Notes under the pieces: model-generated
The model's input: only the letters and a program-made list of their open reading frames with translations
What the model was told of the DNA's origin: nothing
Database searches by the model: none
Part shown: piece after piece, positions 7,002 to 10,989 of the stretch
Position numbering within the stretch: the first letter of the stretch is position 1
Layout: every line of letters begins with the position of its first letter
NCBI GenBank assembly: GCA_030613605.1
Contig: JAUWLO010000048.1
Span: forward strand, 1 to 10,989
Direction: 5' to 3'
From: Gammaproteobacteria bacterium
Lineage (GTDB): Bacteria; Pseudomonadota; Gammaproteobacteria; SZUA-152
Length of the DNA: 10,989 bases
Position numbers and translations under genes: made by a program

Positions 7002-7030
7002 ACTATACGTGCCCGATTGCTGAAACACAA
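7002..7030 (-). promoter_or_regulatory. Sigma70-like promoter for the rhlE-type gene
   Basis: Reading the - strand, TTGTGT (7025–7030) and TATAGT (7002–7007) are separated by exactly 17 bp, matching the -35 and -10 consensus at 3–4 and 5 of 6 positions. Transcription would begin near 6995, right at the 5' stem of the leader. Confidence 0.6.
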
Positions 7031-7051
7031 GAGAGTTGTCCTTATACTCAC

Positions 7052-7064
7052 ATAGAATTTCTAT
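7052..7064. promoter_or_regulatory. Small palindrome between the divergent rhlE and arfB promoters
   Basis: ATAGAA-T-TTCTAT is a perfect 13-bp palindrome 22 bp upstream of the rhlE -35 box and 54 bp upstream of the arfB -35 candidate. It could be a regulator site, but AT-rich palindromes of this size also occur by chance. Confidence 0.25.
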
Positions 7065-7117
7065 TTCGGTCCAAATGCCTGATAATTCACAGAATAAGCG
7101 AATGAAAAGCACTTAAC

Positions 7118-7146
7118 TTGACCCATTTGCCCACCAGATTTTTATT
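7118..7146 (+). promoter_or_regulatory. Candidate sigma70 promoter for arfB
   Basis: TTGACC (7118–7123) is 5 of 6 to the -35 consensus and is followed after 17 bp by TTTATT (7141–7146), 4 of 6 to the -10. The predicted start near 7153 would leave a leader of about 20 nt. Confidence 0.45.
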
Positions 7147-7173
7147 CACTAAAGACTGCCGGAACCACATTTT

Positions 7174-7587
7174 ATGCTCAAGATTTCTCATCAGATCAGC
7201 ATTCCTGATAAGGAAATTGATATCAGCGCCATCAGATCACAGGGTGCTGGCGGCCAGAACGTCAATAAAGTTTCGACGGCCATTCATCTGCGATTCAATA
7301 TTCAGGCATCCAGTTTGCCTTTTATATACAAACAACGCCTATTAGCCTTCAAGGACCAGCGAATTAGCAACGATGGGACTATTGTAATCAAATCTCAACG
7401 CTATCGGAGTCAGGATAAAAACCGGGAAGACGCCCTGCTTCGCTTGAAGGAGCTTATAAAAAGCGCTATGCATATACCCAAGAAACGCAGGGCAACCAAA
7501 CCAACACGCAGCTCACAAAGAAAACGTGTAGACAGCAAAGTCAAACACGGTCGTCAAAAAACCTTACGCGGTAAAGTTTTCGACTAA
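7174..7587 (+). CDS. arfB: Alternative ribosome-rescue factor ArfB (YaeJ)
   Basis: This 137-residue protein is a stand-alone GGQ-domain peptidyl-tRNA hydrolase. In the known family it enters the A site of ribosomes stalled on mRNAs lacking a stop codon and releases the nascent chain. The GGQ motif is at residues 26–28 in QGAGGQNVNK, the signature of the class I release-factor catalytic loop. The C-terminal tail from about residue 103 is strongly basic (KKRRATK, QRKRV, KHGRQKTLRGK), which in ArfB inserts into the empty mRNA entry channel. Length matches E. coli ArfB (140). There is only a weak GGA at a long spacing upstream of the ATG at 7174. yaeQ follows 48 bp downstream, as a probable partner in one transcript. 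Confidence 0.96.
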   Translation: MLKISHQISIPDKEIDISAIRSQGAGGQNVNKVSTAIHLRFNIQASSLPFIYKQRLLAFKDQRISNDGTIVIKSQRYRSQDKNREDALLRLKELIKSAMHIPKKRRATKPTRSSQRKRVDSKVKHGRQKTLRGKVFD

Positions 7588-7635
7588 ACAAAACTACAGA
7601 TACTGTTTGTAGCAAAAAAGATAGCGAAAAAAGTT

Positions 7636-8184
7636 ATGGCCTTAAAATCAACAATATTCAAAGTCAACTTACAGATTTCGGACATGGATCGTCATTATTA
7701 TAATGACCATAGTTTTACCATCGCCCGCCATCCATCTGAAACCGATGAACGCATGATGCTACGCATCATGATTTTTGCAGTGCATGCAAACGAGCATTTG
7801 GCTTTCACCAAAGGGTTGAGCACGGATGATGAGCCAGATATATGGCAAAAAACTCTTAGTGGTGAAATTGAGCAGTGGATCGACCTTGGCCAGCCTGATG
7901 AAAAAAGGATTAGAAAGGCTTGCGGCCTGGCAAAGCAGGTATTTATATACTGTTACAGTGGCAGCAGCGCGGAAATATGGTGGAATCAGAACAATAGCAA
8001 GCTTCAACGCTTTAATAATTTGTCAGTAACCAATATCCCTGCCGCTGATGTACAAAATCTTGGCAAACTGGCTCAACGGAATATGCAATTAAACTGTACC
8101 ATCGAAGACGGCATCGTCTGGATGAGTAATGGGGACTCTACCGTTGAAATAAATCCAGACACCCTGAAATCGCCAAATAATTAA
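7636..8184 (+). CDS. yaeQ: YaeQ family protein
   Basis: This 182-residue protein matches YaeQ over its whole length: MALKSTIFKV at the start, the ARHPSETDERMMLRI segment (30–44), EPDIW (66–70), GEIEQWIDLGQPDEKR (76–91) and the LAKQVFIYCYS strand near 98–108. YaeQ adopts a PD-(D/E)XK nuclease-like fold. The acidic residues around 68 and 77–79 and the following lysines (94, 100) are in the places expected for that core, but nuclease activity is not established. Genetic work once linked YaeQ to suppression of RfaH loss, and that link has been disputed. In E. coli yaeQ and arfB are also neighbours. The start has no strong ribosome binding site, only an A-rich stretch. It converges on the GIY-YIG gene with 8 bp between the stops. 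Confidence 0.93.
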   Translation: MALKSTIFKVNLQISDMDRHYYNDHSFTIARHPSETDERMMLRIMIFAVHANEHLAFTKGLSTDDEPDIWQKTLSGEIEQWIDLGQPDEKRIRKACGLAKQVFIYCYSGSSAEIWWNQNNSKLQRFNNLSVTNIPAADVQNLGKLAQRNMQLNCTIEDGIVWMSNGDSTVEINPDTLKSPNN

Positions 8185-8192
8185 AATATTCT

Positions 8193-8450
8193 CTATGTAC
8201 GGATAAGCGCTTCTTTTTCTGGCTTAGTTAACTTTTTTATTACACTTTCACGGCTGGCAGCTTCTGAACGTGAAGCAACTTCTTCAAAATACACCAGTTT
8301 CACCGGCCTTCTTGCACGAGTATATTTTGCGCCTGTCTTATTGTCGTTATTGTGTTCGTCAATACGACGCTCAACATCCATGGCGATACCGGTATACAGG
8401 CTATTGTCAGAACACCGTACTATATAAACAAACCACAGATCAGAACCCAT
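8193..8450 (-). CDS. Small GIY-YIG domain protein (YhbQ-like)
   Basis: This 85-residue protein is a single GIY-YIG nuclease domain with no partner domain. Visible parts are the strands WFVYIVRC (6–13) and SLYTGI (17–22) giving the two-strand core (VYI...YTG), Arg28 in VERRIDEHN, the TRARRPVKLVYFEE segment (44–57), and the helix SRESVIKKL (66–74) with the likely catalytic Glu68. Members of the UPF0213/YhbQ group have this layout; YhbQ has been linked to DNA cleavage but its cellular role is unclear. The KxxGAKYTRARRP pattern is typical of the group. A weak GGG-containing site lies upstream of the ATG. It is divergent from rapA across a 176-bp gap. Confidence 0.92.
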   Translation of the reverse strand: MGSDLWFVYIVRCSDNSLYTGIAMDVERRIDEHNNDNKTGAKYTRARRPVKLVYFEEVASRSEAASRESVIKKLTKPEKEALIRT

Positions 8451-8528
8451 TTGTTAGTTACCCAATTCCATATTTTCACTCATGCTGAAATAATATTGCT
8501 CCGTTTATCCAAAGAACAGAAAAAGACA

Positions 8529-8557
8529 TTCAGTAATTAAATAATATTACCTATAAT
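8529..8557 (+). promoter_or_regulatory. Candidate sigma70 promoter for rapA
   Basis: A perfect TATAAT (8552–8557) lies 17 bp after TTCAGT (8529–8534), a weak -35 (3 of 6). The predicted start near 8564 would give a leader of about 60 nt. It falls inside the palindrome at 8562–8577. Confidence 0.5.
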
Positions 8558-8561
8558 AGGC

Positions 8562-8577
8562 TTTTGGCTAGCCAAAA
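8562..8577. promoter_or_regulatory. Perfect 16-bp palindrome at the rapA transcription start, possible operator
   Basis: TTTTGGCTAGCCAAAA reads identically on both strands. It begins 4 bp after the TATAAT box and covers the predicted transcription start of rapA, the usual place for a repressor operator. GCTT/AAGC at 8560–8563 and 8581–8584 extends the symmetry imperfectly. No T run follows that would make it a terminator. I do not recognise the regulator. Confidence 0.5.
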
Positions 8578-8626
8578 TTGAAGCACCCTTTAAAATTTTA
8601 TTTATCTTGAAAAACAGGGATATTGA

Positions 8627-10989
8627 GTGAACGATTTTTACACCGGCCAACGATGGATGAGCAATACTGAGTCTGAGCTTGGGCTGGGTACTGTACTGGC
8701 AACAGATCACCGCACAGTCACGATCCATTTCCCAGCGACGGATGATACCCGTGTTTATGCAAAACAAACGGCACCATTAACCCGCATTGTATTTGAGCCC
8801 GGCGACAACATTAAAAGCCAGGATGGCTGGACTCTCAAGGTTACCTCTGTTGAAGAAATAGAAGATTTGCTTGTCTATTATGGAACCGACGAACTTGGTA
8901 AAGAAACCATACTAGTAGAAAGTAATCTTGATAACTTTATGCAGCTCAACCGGCCCGCTGAAAGATTATTTGGCGGTCAAATTGATAGCGTAAAATGGTT
9001 CGAACTGCGTTATCAAACCCTTGGGCACGTCAACAGGCTTGCACATTCAAAATTATACGGGCTAACGGGATGCAGAATCAGCCTCATCCCCCATCAGTTG
9101 TACATTGCACATGAAGTAGCATCACGTTATGCACCCAGGGTTCTTCTCGCAGATGAAGTCGGCCTGGGAAAAACCATTGAGGCTGGCATGATCCTGCATC
9201 AACAGGTTTTAACTGGCCGTGCCCAGCGTATTCTTATCGTCGTCCCTGAGACACTGATGCACCAGTGGTTAGTAGAAATGATGCGGCGCTTCAACCTGTT
9301 TTTTAGTATTTTTGATGAAGAACGCTGTTTTGAAATCGAGGAAGCCGGAAATGTTGAAAATCCTTTCCATAGCGAGCAATTAATATTATGCAGCCTTGAA
9401 TTCCTCACCAGGAATCCGAATCGTTACCAGCAGGCATCATCCGGCGAATGGGACCTACTGGTAGTAGATGAAGCCCACCACCTACAATGGTCTCCAGAAC
9501 ATGTAAGCCAGGAATATGCCGTAATTGAAACACTGGCAGCACAAACCAGTGGCGTCCTATTGTTAACAGCGACGCCAGAGCAATTGGGCAAAGAAAGTCA
9601 TTTTGCCCGCCTTCGCCTTCTTGATCCGGACCGTTTTCATGATTTCAATACTTTTATTGAAGAAGAAAAATCCTACGAACCCTTTGCCCATGCCATTGAT
9701 GAACTTCTGACTTCGACCTCCCTAAGTAAAACAAGTGAGAAATTAATTTCAGCCACGTTAAAAGAAGGCGACAACAAATTATTTCTTGACGCTCTGAGTG
9801 ATGCTAATAAGTCAGATGAAGAGAAACAAAATTCTCGAAATGAACTTATAGAACACCTACTTGATCGTCATGGTACCGGTCGGGTTTTGTTTCGCAATAC
9901 CCGCTCTTCGGTAAAAGGATTCCCCCAGCGCAAGGTTCTCCCCTATCCATTAGAATTTCCGAAAGCCTATTTAGACTACGAAAATCATCGATCACAAGAA
10001 AAACCCTCGCCTCAATATTTATTATGCCCGGAAATTCTTTTTCAGGAATCAAACCCTCAACAGCTATGGACCGAGGTCGATCCCAGGGTCCAATGGTTAA
10101 CAGAAAAACTAAAAGAGCTTAAACCAAACAAAGTACTGGTTATCGCTGCAAATGCAAATACAGTCCTGGACCTTGCTGAATCATTAAGAGTCAAAGAAGG
10201 CATTAATGCCGCAGTTTTCCATGAAGGCCTGAGCATTATTGAGCGCGACCGCTCTGCCGCATTCTTTGCCGACCAGGAATACGGCAGCCAGGTGATGATA
10301 TGTTCAGAAATTGGAAGCGAAGGCCGTAATTTCCAGTTCTCGCATCATCTTATTTTATTTGATTTACCACTTAACCCGGATTTACTGGAGCAACGTATTG
10401 GTCGTCTTGATCGGATTGGTCAAAAAGAAGAAATACAGATTCATGCCCCCTTCCTTGAAGGAAGCGCGCAAAATGTCATGTTTCGCTGGTATCACGAAGC
10501 CTTGTCTGCATTTGAACACACCTGCCCCGCAGGCCTAAGTGTTTTCAAGCAAGTGGAATCTTCACTCATTAAAGCATTGCAGAGCAGAAATCCATCCCCT
10601 GGTGATATGGATGAACTCATAAAGACCAGTTTCAAATATTACAATGATACGAATACGGTACTTCAACAAGGAAGAGACAAATTACTGGAATACAACTCAT
10701 GCAGACCAACGATAGCTAATGGACTGAAAAAACATACAGAAATTGAGGAAGCCAAAAACAGCCCAGAGAAATACTTAGGCAACGTATTTGATTGTTATGG
10801 AATAGATATAGAGGAACACAGCGAAAACTGTTTTGTCATTCGCCCGAGCGATCATATGCAGACTGCTTCCTTTCCAGGATTACATCCTGAAGGTATGACC
10901 ATTACCTTTGATCGTAATACCGCACTTACTTTTGAAGATGCGCACTACATAACCTGGGAGCATCCACTGGTTACGGGCGCCATAGATAT
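8627..10989 (+). CDS. rapA: RNA polymerase-associated ATPase RapA (HepA), C-terminus beyond window
   Basis: The frame from GTG 8627 is open through the window end (787 codons); E. coli RapA has 968 residues, so about 180 are missing. RapA is a Swi2/Snf2 ATPase that binds RNA polymerase and promotes its recycling after termination. The start has AGGGA at 8616–8620, a 6-nt spacer, and the N-terminal GQRWMSNTESELGLGTV matches the family. Visible parts are the N-terminal Tudor-like region (about 1–105), motif I DEVGLGKT (176–183), VPETLMHQWL (motif Ia), DEAH (281–284), LLTATPEQLG (motif III), ICSEIGSEGRNFQF (motif V) and QRIGRLDRIGQ (589–599, motif VI). The frame contains no stop or frameshift. 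It is a single-gene unit divergent from the GIY-YIG gene, with a likely promoter at 8529–8557. Confidence 0.97.
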   Translation, partial: MNDFYTGQRWMSNTESELGLGTVLATDHRTVTIHFPATDDTRVYAKQTAPLTRIVFEPGDNIKSQDGWTLKVTSVEEIEDLLVYYGTDELGKETILVESNLDNFMQLNRPAERLFGGQIDSVKWFELRYQTLGHVNRLAHSKLYGLTGCRISLIPHQLYIAHEVASRYAPRVLLADEVGLGKTIEAGMILHQQVLTGRAQRILIVVPETLMHQWLVEMMRRFNLFFSIFDEERCFEIEEAGNVENPFHSEQLILCSLEFLTRNPNRYQQASSGEWDLLVVDEAHHLQWSPEHVSQEYAVIETLAAQTSGVLLLTATPEQLGKESHFARLRLLDPDRFHDFNTFIEEEKSYEPFAHAIDELLTSTSLSKTSEKLISATLKEGDNKLFLDALSDANKSDEEKQNSRNELIEHLLDRHGTGRVLFRNTRSSVKGFPQRKVLPYPLEFPKAYLDYENHRSQEKPSPQYLLCPEILFQESNPQQLWTEVDPRVQWLTEKLKELKPNKVLVIAANANTVLDLAESLRVKEGINAAVFHEGLSIIERDRSAAFFADQEYGSQVMICSEIGSEGRNFQFSHHLILFDLPLNPDLLEQRIGRLDRIGQKEEIQIHAPFLEGSAQNVMFRWYHEALSAFEHTCPAGLSVFKQVESSLIKALQSRNPSPGDMDELIKTSFKYYNDTNTVLQQGRDKLLEYNSCRPTIANGLKKHTEIEEAKNSPEKYLGNVFDCYGIDIEEHSENCFVIRPSDHMQTASFPGLHPEGMTITFDRNTALTFEDAHYITWEHPLVTGAID

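Noticed and set aside
7118..7345. Alternative + strand frame overlapping arfB
   Set aside because: It is a shifted frame over arfB beginning at the TTG of the probable -35 box; ArfB has the GGQ motif and full family length.
8537..8767. Open frame of 76 codons on the - strand
   Set aside because: It overlaps the rapA promoter and N-terminus in antisense; rapA is far better supported.
1..10989. Mobile element, prophage, CRISPR array or defence island
   Set aside because: No transposase, integrase, direct-repeat array or defence-gene domain was seen; gene content is core-like throughout.

Overview
The window reads as chromosomal DNA of a gammaproteobacterium of moderate GC content (mid-40s by eye). 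It encodes a long RapA/HepA-type protein that matches the enterobacterial family closely, an arfB–yaeQ pair as found in E. coli (there in the opposite order), TcdA, and a zinc-finger adenylate kinase. The genus cannot be named from this sequence. No phage genes, transposases, CRISPR arrays, tRNAs or rRNAs were seen, and the content is mostly housekeeping.

Left part (1–3989, all +): the C-terminal half of a YjjV-type TatD metallohydrolase; tcdA, the tRNA t6A-cyclizing dehydratase; then a tight same-strand run of three genes with gaps of 29 and 21 bp. The three are a P-loop protein of no assigned function whose landmarks resemble shikimate kinase, a divergent MetA-type homoserine acyltransferase, and a membrane-anchored diheme cytochrome c built from an exact-spacing 82-residue internal duplication. 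The kinase-like gene beside the unusual MetA is the most interesting pairing here and may point to a small-molecule reaction around homoserine or methionine metabolism.

Middle part (4029–6693, all -): a small exported protein with a 35-residue repeat, a 3' region rich in hairpins including a perfect 13-bp stem, adk (adenylate kinase), and an RhlE-type DEAD-box RNA helicase with a basic, Gly/Arg/Lys-rich tail. The helicase is preceded by a roughly 300-nt leader with its own good sigma70-like promoter, a terminal hairpin and a second hairpin at the ribosome binding site. This suggests post-transcriptional control, as is common for RNA helicases involved in cold adaptation.

Right part (7174–10989): divergent from the helicase lie arfB (stalled-ribosome rescue) and yaeQ. 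A small GIY-YIG protein converges on yaeQ on the - strand. Divergent from that is rapA, an RNA-polymerase-recycling Swi2/Snf2 ATPase that runs off the window end. A perfect 16-bp palindrome lies just downstream of its predicted -10 box and looks like an operator. rhlE, arfB and rapA are all concerned with RNA remodelling or recycling of stalled gene-expression machinery, but nothing in the sequence shows that they are regulated together.
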